Assembly (NCBI RefSeq): GCF_900143055.1
Contig: NZ_FRCW01000001.1
Coordinates: forward strand, 408,106 to 472,105
Length of the DNA stretch: 64,000 bases
Reading direction: 5' to 3'
Origin: Fibrobacter sp. UWR3
GTDB taxonomy: Bacteria; Fibrobacterota; Fibrobacteria; Fibrobacterales; Fibrobacteraceae
The first letter of the stretch is position 1, and every line of letters starts with the position of its first letter. Shown piece after piece: positions 16,531-26,056 of this stretch. A model generated the notes under the pieces. That model searched no databases, had not been told where the DNA came from, and saw only the letters and a list, made by a program, of their open reading frames with translations. The position numbers were made by a program, and so were the translations under genes.

Positions 16531-16660
16531 GCGCCCAAATTTAAAAAATTACGCGGCGAGAATTCCGCGGTACTTGGCGATTAGGCCCGCACGCTCGAGG
16601 AACTCGAGCACTTGACCTTCCGGTGCGATAAGATGGTGTAACTTCTTCCTGGAGGCTCCG

Positions 16661-16879
16661 ATGCTCACTCTCCCCACGATGTCGCAGGTCATAGCATGGT
16701 TCGGCTGGGGGCATATCAGCTACTGCGCGCGTGGTCCCTGGTTCATGCGTGCGGTACAGCATGCGCTCATAGGGGTGGCGCCTACGGTGGTGGGCTTTAC
16801 GCTTGGCTACTTCCAGGGGGTGTGGGTTTTTATTCTCCCCTTGTTCCTGCTGTTTTTCGGTTTGGGGTATTTGGGCTAG
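16661..16879 (+). CDS. Small hypothetical membrane protein
   Basis: A 72-residue, strongly hydrophobic protein with two likely helices (ALIGVAPTVVGFTLGYF and VWVFILPLFLLFFGLGYLG). A good GGAGG lies 5 bases before the ATG, which argues that it is real. A 47-codon reading frame on the opposite strand (16549-16692, ending in GLIAKYRGILAA) overlaps its start; only one of the two is likely to be genuine. The function is unknown. Confidence 0.45.
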   Translation: MLTLPTMSQVIAWFGWGHISYCARGPWFMRAVQHALIGVAPTVVGFTLGYFQGVWVFILPLFLLFFGLGYLG

Positions 16880-17016
16880 CAAATTGCCGTTTTTACGCAA
16901 ATTTCGCCATTTTTGTTGTTGTGATTTACCCAACATCTTTTTGCCGCGACCCCAAAAAAGGGGGCCGGGACACCCTCTATTAATATATATTCAAGGGAAA
17001 CAAAAAAAGGATGTGT

Positions 17017-18945
17017 ATGAAAATCACAAAATTTGCATGGATGTTTGGTCTCGCCGCCGCGGTATCCGCTAGCGCGGCTGTCAGCGCGACTCCCGTTACC
17101 GAAGGTGCTACCGAGGGTGCGCAGAAGCTCTACAACTTCCTCGCCATGAACTACGGCGTCAAGACCGTCTCGGGCGTGATGACGGGCGACGTGAGTTCCG
17201 CTACCGTCAAGGAACTCCCGGACGTGATTTCGTTCCAGGAACATACGGGCAAGCTCCCGGCCCTCGTGGGGTTCGATTTCCTGTTCGCGACCGGCGTGAA
17301 GGCCAGCGATTCCTGGTACCAGAGCTATACGCAGATGGCCCTCGATGCGGCCAAGGACCTGTGGAGCCAGGGCGGCATTCCGGCATTCACCTGGCACTGG
17401 AAGGATCCGAGCGACCAGATTGACGCGTTCTACACCAAGTCTGGCAACGACAAGGAATACACCGAATTCGACTTTACCAAGGGCTTCGCAGACCCCGCCT
17501 GCACGGCGAACTGCACCTGGAACAAGGAAAGTGAAACCTACAAGCAGCTCGTGAGCGACATCGACGAAATCGCCGACATGTTCCTTGGCCTGCAGGAGGC
17601 CGGCGTGGCCGCAATCTTCCGCCCGCTGCACGAAGCGAGCGGCAAGTGGTTCTGGTGGGGCACCAAGGGCGGTGCCGCGTTCCAGGCGCTCTACAACCTC
17701 GTCTACGACGAGATGGTCGGCGTGAAGGGCGTTAAAAACCTCGTGTGGGTTTGGAACCCCGAATACACGAGCGACAAGGACTGGAACCCGGGTACTGCGA
17801 AGTACGACGTGATTAGCCTCGACATCTACGAAGCGTGGGATTACACCACCAAGTACACCAAGGCCTATGCAGAACTCACCACGAACTACGGCACCGACAA
17901 GATTCTCGCCGTGTCCGAGAACGGCTCCATCCCCGACATGTCTGCCATGAAGGCTGGCAACACCGTGTGGTCATGGTGGATGCCCTGGTACCAGACCTGG
18001 GACGGCAAGTTCCTCGACCAGACCGTAGAGGCGGTATGGAAGGCGAACATGGAAAGCCCCTGCACTATCGATCTTGAAAGCATGCCGGGCTGGGACAAGT
18101 ACACCGTTTCTACGACGCCAGTCGCCGCATGCGAGGCGGGCTACAAGCTCGGCGATCTCGACACGGCACGCGTTATCGAGGAAGTTCTCCCGGGCGACAT
18201 GGCCACCAACGGCTGGCTGCAGGTCAAGCTTGCCGCCGGCAGTGACACCGCCAAGGGCAACATCGTAATTCTCGACAAGAACATTCCGGACCTCTCCACC
18301 GCGAAGACGCTCACGATGAAGGTCTACAACACCAATTCCATGTCGGGCATCTGGTTCACGGTCGCATTCCTCACGGGCGCTCCGGACTGGGCTTGGGCAC
18401 AGCCCGATGGCTGCTGGGTGAACGCGGGGGATTCCACCCTTTGCGAGATTGACCTTACTACAACCGCGAAGGACCAGGTTGTGCTGGAAGGTGCCGACTA
18501 CACGGCATTCATGGGCAACATCTCGAAGGTCTACCTCGAAGTGTTCGCGGCCGGCTTCAACGGCACCGTGTACTACGACGACGTGACGGTTGATGGATCC
18601 ATCCTCATCAACAATTTCGACAAGAAGCAGACCATCAAGGTGGAACAGGGCAGCAACCTCACGGCGACGGTTATCCCGCCGGGAACCGACGCTGTCAAGA
18701 CCGTGGCCGCCTCTGCCGCCAAGTTCGGCATCCAGGGCAACACGATTTCGCTTTCTACCGCGAAGGCGGGTATGGTATCGGTCGACGTGTTCGGCCTGAA
18801 CGGCAAGCGCGTCGCTACGCTCTACAAGGGCAACCTCGCCGCGGGCAGCTACGCGTTCAGCCTCGAGAACATGCCGAAGGGCAGCTACATCGTGCGCGTG
18901 AAGGGCGCGGGTATCGCCGCCACCAAGCCGGTTCTCGTCAAGTAA
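17017..18945 (+). CDS. Secreted GH26 beta-mannanase with C-terminal CBM-like and sorting domains
   Basis: 642 residues from the second ATG (17017), chosen because AAGG sits six bases before it and directly abuts the first ATG at 17011. After the signal peptide (about 1-25), residues of about 30-350 are GH26 with acid/base E206 in RPLHEASG and nucleophile E301 in VSENGSIPD. Residues of about 375-530 form a beta-sandwich resembling carbohydrate-binding modules. The last ~75 residues are a tail (LNGKRVATL...PKGSYIVRVKG) like Por/type IX sorting domains. It should cleave beta-1,4-mannan outside the cell. The tail is about 79% identical to that of the next gene. Confidence 0.93.
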   Translation: MKITKFAWMFGLAAAVSASAAVSATPVTEGATEGAQKLYNFLAMNYGVKTVSGVMTGDVSSATVKELPDVISFQEHTGKLPALVGFDFLFATGVKASDSWYQSYTQMALDAAKDLWSQGGIPAFTWHWKDPSDQIDAFYTKSGNDKEYTEFDFTKGFADPACTANCTWNKESETYKQLVSDIDEIADMFLGLQEAGVAAIFRPLHEASGKWFWWGTKGGAAFQALYNLVYDEMVGVKGVKNLVWVWNPEYTSDKDWNPGTAKYDVISLDIYEAWDYTTKYTKAYAELTTNYGTDKILAVSENGSIPDMSAMKAGNTVWSWWMPWYQTWDGKFLDQTVEAVWKANMESPCTIDLESMPGWDKYTVSTTPVAACEAGYKLGDLDTARVIEEVLPGDMATNGWLQVKLAAGSDTAKGNIVILDKNIPDLSTAKTLTMKVYNTNSMSGIWFTVAFLTGAPDWAWAQPDGCWVNAGDSTLCEIDLTTTAKDQVVLEGADYTAFMGNISKVYLEVFAAGFNGTVYYDDVTVDGSILINNFDKKQTIKVEQGSNLTATVIPPGTDAVKTVAASAAKFGIQGNTISLSTAKAGMVSVDVFGLNGKRVATLYKGNLAAGSYAFSLENMPKGSYIVRVKGAGIAATKPVLVK

Positions 18946-18962
18946 TTTTTAAAAGTTTTTCC

Positions 18963-19000
18963 AAAGCCCTGCAGGTATCACGCCTGCGGGGCTTTTTTTT
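18963..19000 (+). terminator. Terminator after the first GH26 gene
   Basis: Stem AAAGCCCTGCAGG / CCTGCGGGGCTTT with one G-U pair and a 7-base loop, followed by a run of T. The core CCCTGCAGG...CCTGCGGGG is reused after the GH5 gene. Confidence 0.88.
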
Positions 19001-19120
19001 GTCTATGGACCGCGGGCTTGGCGTTTCTCGCTCGCCCGGTGTGGACAAATCCGGCGGTTTTTGTCAACACCCCGGGGCGAAAAATGTCCTTTTTGCGCCT
19101 GCGATTTATAGTTTTCGGGT

Positions 19121-19142
19121 AAACGCCTCCGAAGGGGCGTTT
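19121..19142 (+). promoter_or_regulatory. 5' UTR hairpin upstream of the GH5 gene
   Basis: AAACGCCTC - CGAA - GGGGCGTTT gives a 9-bp stem (one G-U) with a 4-base loop, ending just before the CGAGGAG ribosome binding site. It could shield the 5' end of the mRNA or gate translation. The region between the previous terminator and here is otherwise unremarkable. Confidence 0.5.
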
Positions 19143-19153
19143 CGAGGAGTTAT

Positions 19154-21040
19154 ATGAAAAAATTGAGTTTTGCAGCTCTTTGCGGGGCCTTTTTGCTCGG
19201 TGGAACCGCTTTTGCGGCTCCGGGCCTCACGGTGAGCGGCACCGACCTGCTCTATAACGGCAAGAAAATCTTCTTTTCGGGCACGAACCTCGCCTGGAGC
19301 GATTACAATTCCGACGTGGGAGCTTCCCCGCTGAACGAGAACGCCTGGCGAAAGGCAGTGGAAGGCACGCGCGCCGCGGGCGGTAACGCTATCCGCTGGT
19401 GGCTTTTCAACAACATGAGCCAGAGCCCCGAAATCGACCAGACGACGCACCTGGTTTCGGGCCTCAAGGAAAACACCATCAACAACATGAAGAAGGCCCT
19501 GGACATCGCCGAGGAATACGGCGTGATGGTCTCAATGTGCCTCTTCAGTCACAACCTGATGGAACCCAACCAGTGGGGACTTTACGACGAAAAGCTCGAC
19601 ATCACCGCGAACACGAACCTGTTCGAAGACGAGGGCACGCAGGCGTTTATCGACAACGCGCTCATTCCGGTGGTGAAGGCGATTGGCAACCACAAGGCGC
19701 TCATGACCTGGGAAGTCTTCAACGAACCCGAGGGCATGACAAGCGAATGCAGCGGCTGGACCACCAAGAAGATGGCGCTTTCCAAGATTCAGGCATTTAC
19801 GAACAAGGTAGCGGCAGCCATCCATACCGAAAACCCGGAACTGCTCGTTTCTACGGGTAGCGTGAACATCCAGTATCAGAAGTACTGGAACGACGCGGCC
19901 CTCGTGGCGGCAGGCGGCAAGGCAAACGGCACGCTCGACTTTTTCCAGACGCACTACTATCCGTATTGGCAGAACGATGCGGTGAGCCCGTTCGTGAATA
20001 CGGCAGCCCAGATGGCGAGCAAGTACGGTTACGATAGCAAGCCGATGATTATCGGCGAATTCCCCGCAAGCGGCTGGAAAGGCGATACCTACACGACGAG
20101 CATGGCGGCAAAGACCCAGATTTCGACCGAGGAATGCTACCGCAAGGCGTTTGACGGCGGTTACGCGGGTGCTCTCGCCTGGCAGTACATCGGCGACAAG
20201 ACCGAATCGAACTTCGGCGGTTACACTTACACGATTGACCCCGCGCTTGACGCCATGAAGGCACTCGCCGCAACGGAAGAGGCGAGCATCAAGATCAAGG
20301 ATGTAGCAATTAGCCAGGAAGGCGGCGACGGCAAGATGTCGGTGACCTACGGTGGCGATAACGCGCAGATTGAATACCAGAAGACATGGGACCTGAGCAA
20401 GGCCAGCACGTTCACGTTCGAGGTAACGAACAAGGGCGCAAGCGATGCCCAACTGCACCTGATTTTCAAACTGACTAGCGCATGGACCTGGACTCCGGTG
20501 AACGACGATGCCGGCGCATGCGTTGTGCCCGCGGGCGAATCGACCGTCTGTTCCTTCGATATTTCCAGTTTTGCAGATCGCAACCAGACTCTGAGCGTCG
20601 TCATCGCGAACTACGCCGCAGGCTACACCGGCACGCTCCTTTACGATAACTTCAAGGCGGGCGACCAGGTTCTCTGGGACTTCAACGAAGACAAGTACGA
20701 TGCCTTCAGCCGCGGTTTCGAGAACACCGAAGAGATGATTCCCGAAATCAAGATTGTGTTCGGCGAAAGCTCCGTCGGGATTGAGCCCCGCGCAGCGGCA
20801 GTCAAGGCAGGCGCAACCCTCGGTATTGCCGGCAATACGATTTCGCTTGTTACCGCGAAGGCAGGCGACGTGAGTGTGGACGTTTACGGCATGAACGGCA
20901 GGCGCATCGCCACCCTATTCCACGGCGCGCTTGCACAGGGCAGCTACGCGTTCAGCCTCGAGAACATGCCCAAGGGAATGTATATCGTGCGCGTGAAGGG
21001 CGCGGGCATCACCGCGACGCAACCCGTGCTTGTAAAATAA
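19154..21040 (+). CDS. Secreted GH5 endo-glycanase (mannanase or cellulase) with CBM-like and sorting domains
   Basis: 628 residues. Signal peptide about 1-21. The GH5 catalytic domain (about 25-370) has acid/base E191 in WEVFNEPEG and nucleophile E302 in IIGEFPASG; the N-terminal LLYNGKKIFFSGTNLAW is typical of clan A beta-mannanases and cellulases. A beta-sandwich follows (about 380-510), with YTGTLLYDNFKAG like CBM11/CBM35-type modules. The C-terminal sorting tail is nearly the same as that of the upstream GH26 protein. Lying between two GH26 mannanases, it most likely cuts mannan or glucomannan. A strong GAGGAG precedes the ATG. Confidence 0.92.
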   Translation: MKKLSFAALCGAFLLGGTAFAAPGLTVSGTDLLYNGKKIFFSGTNLAWSDYNSDVGASPLNENAWRKAVEGTRAAGGNAIRWWLFNNMSQSPEIDQTTHLVSGLKENTINNMKKALDIAEEYGVMVSMCLFSHNLMEPNQWGLYDEKLDITANTNLFEDEGTQAFIDNALIPVVKAIGNHKALMTWEVFNEPEGMTSECSGWTTKKMALSKIQAFTNKVAAAIHTENPELLVSTGSVNIQYQKYWNDAALVAAGGKANGTLDFFQTHYYPYWQNDAVSPFVNTAAQMASKYGYDSKPMIIGEFPASGWKGDTYTTSMAAKTQISTEECYRKAFDGGYAGALAWQYIGDKTESNFGGYTYTIDPALDAMKALAATEEASIKIKDVAISQEGGDGKMSVTYGGDNAQIEYQKTWDLSKASTFTFEVTNKGASDAQLHLIFKLTSAWTWTPVNDDAGACVVPAGESTVCSFDISSFADRNQTLSVVIANYAAGYTGTLLYDNFKAGDQVLWDFNEDKYDAFSRGFENTEEMIPEIKIVFGESSVGIEPRAAAVKAGATLGIAGNTISLVTAKAGDVSVDVYGMNGRRIATLFHGALAQGSYAFSLENMPKGMYIVRVKGAGITATQPVLVK

Positions 21041-21057
21041 CGATTTCTGACTCCTCG

Positions 21058-21088
21058 CCCCTGCAGGTTAACGCCTGCGGGGGTTTTT
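21058..21088 (+). terminator. Terminator after the GH5 gene
   Basis: CCCCTGCAGG / CCTGCGGGGG stem with a 6-base loop, then TTTTT. It is related in sequence to the terminator after the preceding GH26 gene, as though copied with the gene's 3' end. Confidence 0.85.
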
Positions 21089-21190
21089 GAGATTGTACGC
21101 CACACAACAGGTTTTCTTTCTTTTTTCTTGTAATCGTTCAATCGGGCGTTTTTTAGGGTATATTTAAAGCATAAAATGTATGGAGTGTTT

Positions 21191-23089
21191 ATGGAATTCA
21201 GGTCTTTCGCGGCCATAGCCGCATTCTCCGTGGCGGTATCCGCTTTTGCCGCCCCCACAGTCTACGAAGCCGAAGCACAGCCGGGTGTAAATGCTGGCGA
21301 TGTCTCGGCAGATTCCACCGGAGCGAAGTTCGTGACGAAGTCCTCCGGTACCGAGTTCACCTTCACGGTCAAGGTCGAGGAAACCGCGATGTACGACATC
21401 ACGACCAAGGTGCTCATCAAGCAGTACGACTGGACGACCTCCAAGATTCTCGTGAACGGTGTCGAGGCGGGCTCGATGCTCACCACCCCGCGCAACTGCG
21501 ATTCCAGTTACGTGGTGGCGGCATCCGCCAAGATGCGTGCCGGCGAGAACACGATTACCGTAGGGAACGGCGCCATCGGCGTGGACTACATTACCGTGGA
21601 ACGCCATCCCGACCCCGTTTTCAACATCAGCGCACTGCCCGTAACGCCTAACGCGAGCGAGAGCGCCAAGAAGGTCAAGACATTCCTCCGCGACAACTTC
21701 ATGAAGAAGACCGTGAGCGGCATGATGATTAGCGACCAGAACTTCAACTACGATTACGGCAACATGAAGCTTTTGAAGGCGGGCGAATGCACTCCGGCGG
21801 ATTCCTGCAAGTTCAGCGACGAGGAAGTCTCGTGGAAGGGCCAGACCGACATTGCCGAGTTCTACAAGCGCAGCGGGCACTACCCGGCCGTGGGCGGGTT
21901 CGACATGCTCTTTGCCGCGGGCGGGCATCACGAGGAAGGCTGGTTCCGGGGCTATACCGAGAACAACCTGGTCATGACCGAGCAGCTGTGGGAACTGGGC
22001 GGCATCCCGACCTACACTTGGCACTGGAAAGTCGGGGAAGACACGATTTTCTACACGCAGCAGGAAGGCTACAGGAATGCGGGTTGCACCGAAGGCGTCA
22101 CGAAGACGGCCGACAACAACACCTGTTTTAACTACACGAAGGCCTTCAAGGATTCCACCTGCAAGGAGATTGACGCGACTTCGCAGGTCTACAAGGACAT
22201 CGTCGCCGACGTGGACATTGTCTCGGGCTATTTCAAGGAACTTGAGGAAAAGGGAATCGCCGTCGTGTGGCGCCCCCTGCACGAGGCCAGCGGTGGCTGG
22301 TTCTGGTGGGGCACGGCTAGCCCCGAGTGCTACGTGCATCTTTACCGCCTCGTGTTCGACCGCATGGTGAATACAAATAAACTCACGAACCTCATCTGGG
22401 TATGGAACATCAATACCGACCCGAAGTATGGTTACGACTACAGCGCTCTCAATGCGGAATGGTACCCGGGTGACGAATACGTGGACATTGTCGCGGTCGA
22501 TATCTACGACCCGCTTCTCAACCACAATTCCGCCGCAAACTACTTCAACAAGATTGTGAGCGACGTCGGCACCAAGAAGCTCATCGCCCTGAGCGAAAAC
22601 GGCGCCATCCCGGATATTGACAGCATCGCCGAGGACAAGGCCTATTGGAGTTACTGGATGACCTGGAGCCAGACGTGGAGCGGAAACTTCCTTGAAAAGA
22701 CTCCTGCAGACATGTGGAAAAGGAACCTCGACGATGAACGCATTATCGCGCTCGATGACATGCCCGGCTGGGGCAACGTTGTCGCCGATACCAGCAGCGA
22801 GGGTGCCATTGTCGCCCCGACTGCAATACCTGTCGCGAAATATGCGGGCGTTTCGGATAAACTAAATATCCGCTTGAGCGGCAACACGCTCGAGATAGAC
22901 GTGAGCGGCAATACGACTGCGAGCATTGCGCTGTTCGATATGCTCGGGCACAAGGTCGCAACGCTTGTCCAGGGCAACGTGCCCGCGGGCTCCACGCAGT
23001 TCGACCTGCAGGGAATCGCAAGCGGGAACTACGTCGTTCGCGCTAGGATAGGCGGAGCAAATTACGCCCAGAAAATCCGCGTGAAGTAA
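21191..23089 (+). CDS. Secreted GH26 beta-mannanase with N-terminal CBM35-like domain
   Basis: 632 residues from ATG at 21191 (GGAG five bases upstream; an ATG at 21176 lacks a site). Signal peptide about 1-21. Residues of about 23-135 are a CBM35-like sandwich (YEAEAQ at its start, IGVDYITVERH at its end). GH26 spans about 145-540 with acid/base E365 in RPLHEASG and nucleophile E469 in LSENGAIPD. The C-terminal ~75 residues are a sorting tail (MLGHKVATLVQGNVPAGS...GNYVVRARI) more divergent than the two upstream. It probably completes mannan attack with the neighbouring enzymes by binding a different polymer surface. Confidence 0.92.
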   Translation: MEFRSFAAIAAFSVAVSAFAAPTVYEAEAQPGVNAGDVSADSTGAKFVTKSSGTEFTFTVKVEETAMYDITTKVLIKQYDWTTSKILVNGVEAGSMLTTPRNCDSSYVVAASAKMRAGENTITVGNGAIGVDYITVERHPDPVFNISALPVTPNASESAKKVKTFLRDNFMKKTVSGMMISDQNFNYDYGNMKLLKAGECTPADSCKFSDEEVSWKGQTDIAEFYKRSGHYPAVGGFDMLFAAGGHHEEGWFRGYTENNLVMTEQLWELGGIPTYTWHWKVGEDTIFYTQQEGYRNAGCTEGVTKTADNNTCFNYTKAFKDSTCKEIDATSQVYKDIVADVDIVSGYFKELEEKGIAVVWRPLHEASGGWFWWGTASPECYVHLYRLVFDRMVNTNKLTNLIWVWNINTDPKYGYDYSALNAEWYPGDEYVDIVAVDIYDPLLNHNSAANYFNKIVSDVGTKKLIALSENGAIPDIDSIAEDKAYWSYWMTWSQTWSGNFLEKTPADMWKRNLDDERIIALDDMPGWGNVVADTSSEGAIVAPTAIPVAKYAGVSDKLNIRLSGNTLEIDVSGNTTASIALFDMLGHKVATLVQGNVPAGSTQFDLQGIASGNYVVRARIGGANYAQKIRVK

Positions 23090-23109
23090 AGTTTTCTATC
23101 TTTGGGGGT

Positions 23110-25533
23110 ATGGACAAGAAGCACCCCCTCTACTTTACTATTCACGGTCATTTTTACCAGCCCCCTCGCGAAAATCCCTGGACGGGCGTCATCGAAAACC
23201 AGCCGAGCGCACGCCCAAACCACGACTGGAACGACCGAATCGCGAGCCAGTGCTACAGTCCCAATTCCGCAAGCCGCATTTTGAGCCCGCACGGGCATAT
23301 CGTAGATATCGTCAACAACTACGAGTACATGAGTTTCAACATGGGCCCAACCCTCATGGGCTGGATCCGCACGAACACGCCGGATACCTACCGCCGCATC
23401 CAGGAAGCCGACAAGAAGAGCATCGAGCGTCTCGGGCACGGCAACGCGATTGCGCAGGTCTATAACCACATCATCATGCCGCTTGCAAGCGAGCAGGACA
23501 AGCGCACGCAAATCCGCTGGGGTATCGAGGATTTCAAGTTCCATTTCGGCCGCATGCCCGAGGCCATGTGGCTCGCCGAGACCGCCATCAACTTCGAGAC
23601 GGTGGTGGAACTCATCAAGGCGGGCATCAAGTTCACCATCCTTTCGCCCACGCAGGCCGATAGCTTCCGCAAGTTCGGCGACGAGGAATGGACCGGGTGC
23701 AGCAACACCGACATCGATACGACGCGCCCCTACCGCGTGTACCCGCGGGACAAAGACGGCAATCTCGTATGCGACGGATACCTGGACGTATTCTTCTACA
23801 ACCCGTGGCTTTCTTCTGCCGTAGGGTTTGAACACCTCCTGCGCGATGCCGGCACGTTCGGCAGGCGCATTGCCGACGCCTGGGACGAGAACCGCGAAGA
23901 CGCGCAACTCGTGAGCATCGGTACCGACGGTGAAAGCTACGGTCACCACGAGCCCTTCGGCGACATGTGCGCCGCCTGGCTCTACAACCGCTACGCACCC
24001 GAACACAAGATGGTGCCGGTGAACTACGGCTGGTTCCTCGAGAAGTTCCCGCCGCAGCACGAGGTTATGCTCAAGAACTTCTACGGCGAAGGATGTGCAT
24101 GGAGCTGCGCCCACGGCGTGGGCCGCTGGTACCGCGATTGCGGCTGTTCGACCGGCGGCGGGCCCGGCTGGAACCAGAAATGGCGCGGTCCCCTGCGTGA
24201 CGCGTTCAACCACCTGAAAAAGCTTGCCGACGACGTTTTTGTCCGCGAGTTCGAGAGGATTTCCAAGGTCGGCCCGTGGGATGCACGCAACAACTACGTG
24301 CAGGCGCTCGTCGCACCCGAAGACAAGTCCCGCGTGGAGCAGTTCCTCAAGGATACTATCAAGGAACCCGAAAACGAGGCCATGTGCGCGAAGGCGATTC
24401 GCCTCTTGGAAATCCAGAAGTTCTGCCTGTTCAGCTTCACGAGCTGCGGCTGGTTCTTCAACGATATCGAGGGCCTTGAACCCGTACAGAACATGCGCTA
24501 CGCCCTGCGTGCCATGGAACTGCTGGAACCGTTTCTGCCGTTCGGGCACAACATCAAGAGCGAGGTGCTGAGTATCCTTGCCCGCGCCACGAGTAACGAA
24601 CACAAGTGGAACGGAGCCGAGGTCTTTACGCGCTACGCCGAAGACGCGGTCCCCGTAATCCTCAAGGAGATGGCCGAACGCGCCGCGATATTCCACCTGG
24701 AACTCGAACAGGATTCCGACAACACGAACTCCCGCATGAAGGCCGAGAAGATTTCTAGCCGCAGGCGCCAGACACTCGTGCGCGTAACCTACGAAGACAA
24801 GTTTATCGGCGAAAAGCGCGAGACGACAAACCTCGTGATTACCGACGCCCTCGGGCGCGTGAACATCGTGGTGGCGATGGGGAGCATCGAGGAGAACGGC
24901 CTCAAGTTCGTGGAAAACCCGAATATGGGGACCATCGAACTCAGGAACCTGTTCCCGACCGCCTACGTGGTGCGTATGCGCGACCTCATGAGCGACTCGC
25001 TGCAGACCATCAACAAGCGCAGCACGCAGAAACACCTTGCGAGCCTCACAGAATCGTTCTCGAGTTTCGCGCTGAATCACGGCATCTCCATCGACAGCCT
25101 TGCCGACCCCGACCACACGCTGCCCGACACCATGCGAAAGATTCTCTCGCTCGAACTCAACGCCCGCATTCACCACGAGGCGCTCAAGCTGCTCGAAGGT
25201 CCGGACTCTAACCTCGTGAAGGAAATCCAGGGGCTCATGGACGAGGCGAACAGGCTCGACACGAACCCGAGTTTCGGCGGTACGGGCCGTATGTTCTTCC
25301 GCAAGCTGAGTGCCCTCATCGACGACGTTTACGCCAAGATCGACGAATCTACGGTCAAGTATATAACCGACCTCATCACGGTTGCCGACTGGCTCAAGCT
25401 CGGCATCGACAAGACGAGCCTCGAAAACAAGGTATTCAAGATTTACAAGCAGTTCAAGGAAGACCCGAAGGGCAAACTTGCTGCACTCAAGCCCATGTTC
25501 GGCTGGCTCAACTTCGAGGTGGACAATGTATAG
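23110..25533 (+). CDS. GH57 family protein with DUF3536-type C-terminus
   Basis: An 807-residue cytoplasmic protein (no signal peptide) starting with the GH57 hallmark IHGHFYQPPRENPW. It continues with MPEAMWLAETAINFETV and GTDGESYGHHEPFGDM, typical GH57 active-site regions, then the DUF3536 extension. GH57 enzymes act on alpha-glucans such as glycogen or starch. No export signal and clustering with extracellular mannanases imply that its substrate is intracellular, probably storage glycan. TATCTTTG ends five bases before the ATG with GGGGG between them, so the start may be leaderless or use a short purine site. The last 8 bases overlap hpt. Confidence 0.85.
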   Translation: MDKKHPLYFTIHGHFYQPPRENPWTGVIENQPSARPNHDWNDRIASQCYSPNSASRILSPHGHIVDIVNNYEYMSFNMGPTLMGWIRTNTPDTYRRIQEADKKSIERLGHGNAIAQVYNHIIMPLASEQDKRTQIRWGIEDFKFHFGRMPEAMWLAETAINFETVVELIKAGIKFTILSPTQADSFRKFGDEEWTGCSNTDIDTTRPYRVYPRDKDGNLVCDGYLDVFFYNPWLSSAVGFEHLLRDAGTFGRRIADAWDENREDAQLVSIGTDGESYGHHEPFGDMCAAWLYNRYAPEHKMVPVNYGWFLEKFPPQHEVMLKNFYGEGCAWSCAHGVGRWYRDCGCSTGGGPGWNQKWRGPLRDAFNHLKKLADDVFVREFERISKVGPWDARNNYVQALVAPEDKSRVEQFLKDTIKEPENEAMCAKAIRLLEIQKFCLFSFTSCGWFFNDIEGLEPVQNMRYALRAMELLEPFLPFGHNIKSEVLSILARATSNEHKWNGAEVFTRYAEDAVPVILKEMAERAAIFHLELEQDSDNTNSRMKAEKISSRRRQTLVRVTYEDKFIGEKRETTNLVITDALGRVNIVVAMGSIEENGLKFVENPNMGTIELRNLFPTAYVVRMRDLMSDSLQTINKRSTQKHLASLTESFSSFALNHGISIDSLADPDHTLPDTMRKILSLELNARIHHEALKLLEGPDSNLVKEIQGLMDEANRLDTNPSFGGTGRMFFRKLSALIDDVYAKIDESTVKYITDLITVADWLKLGIDKTSLENKVFKIYKQFKEDPKGKLAALKPMFGWLNFEVDNV

Positions 25534-26056
25534 GAAGTCCAGCAAACCGCTCATTTCCGCACAGGAGATAAACGAGCGACTGGACACGCTCGGCAAGGAC
25601 GTTGCCGCGTTCGGGTGCGATATCGTAATCACCGTGCTTTCGGGCGGATTCATTTTCAGCGCCGATATCTGCAAGCGAATCGCGTCGCCGAAACTGCAAC
25701 TCGCCTTCATACGGGCATCTAGTTATGGCAGCGGCACCGAATCGAGCGGGAACCTCAAAATCACGGGGCTCGAGAACATGGATATCCGCGGCAAGAAGGT
25801 GCTCGTGATAGACGACATTCTCGATACCGGCAACACGATGTTCGGAATCAAGCAGGCCCTTGCCGGCATGGGCGCGAAGGAAATCAAGACCTGCGTGCTG
25901 CTCGACAAGCCCGCCCGCCGTACCGCGGACATAACCGCCGACTTCGCGGGTTTCGAGGTAGAAAACAAGTTTGTCGTGGGCTACGGGCTCGACTACGCGG
26001 GCGACTACCGCACATTCCCCGAAATCTGGACGATGGAGGAAGACGATGGCAAGTAA
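25526..26056 (+). CDS. hpt: Hypoxanthine phosphoribosyltransferase
   Basis: A 176-residue purine salvage enzyme (hypoxanthine or guanine plus PRPP to IMP or GMP). Visible motifs: VLSGGFIFSADICKRI, the PRPP loop VLVIDDILDTGNTM with the acidic pair, KTCVLLDKPARR, and the C-terminal VGYGLDYAGDYR. The ATG lies within the end of the GH57 gene (8-base overlap) after GAGGTGG. Earlier in-frame codons have no family resemblance and are the GH57 gene read in another frame. The stop overlaps the next start by 11 bases. Confidence 0.93.
   Translation: MYRKSSKPLISAQEINERLDTLGKDVAAFGCDIVITVLSGGFIFSADICKRIASPKLQLAFIRASSYGSGTESSGNLKITGLENMDIRGKKVLVIDDILDTGNTMFGIKQALAGMGAKEIKTCVLLDKPARRTADITADFAGFEVENKFVVGYGLDYAGDYRTFPEIWTMEEDDGK

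Noticed and set aside
21164..22525. 453-codon minus-strand frame opposite the second GH26 gene
   Set aside because: The GH26 frame has both catalytic Glu motifs and a signal peptide; the antisense frame has nothing.
23062..25710. 882-codon minus-strand open frame opposite the GH57 gene
   Set aside because: No family resemblance. It mirrors the GC-rich third positions of GH57 and hpt on the other strand.
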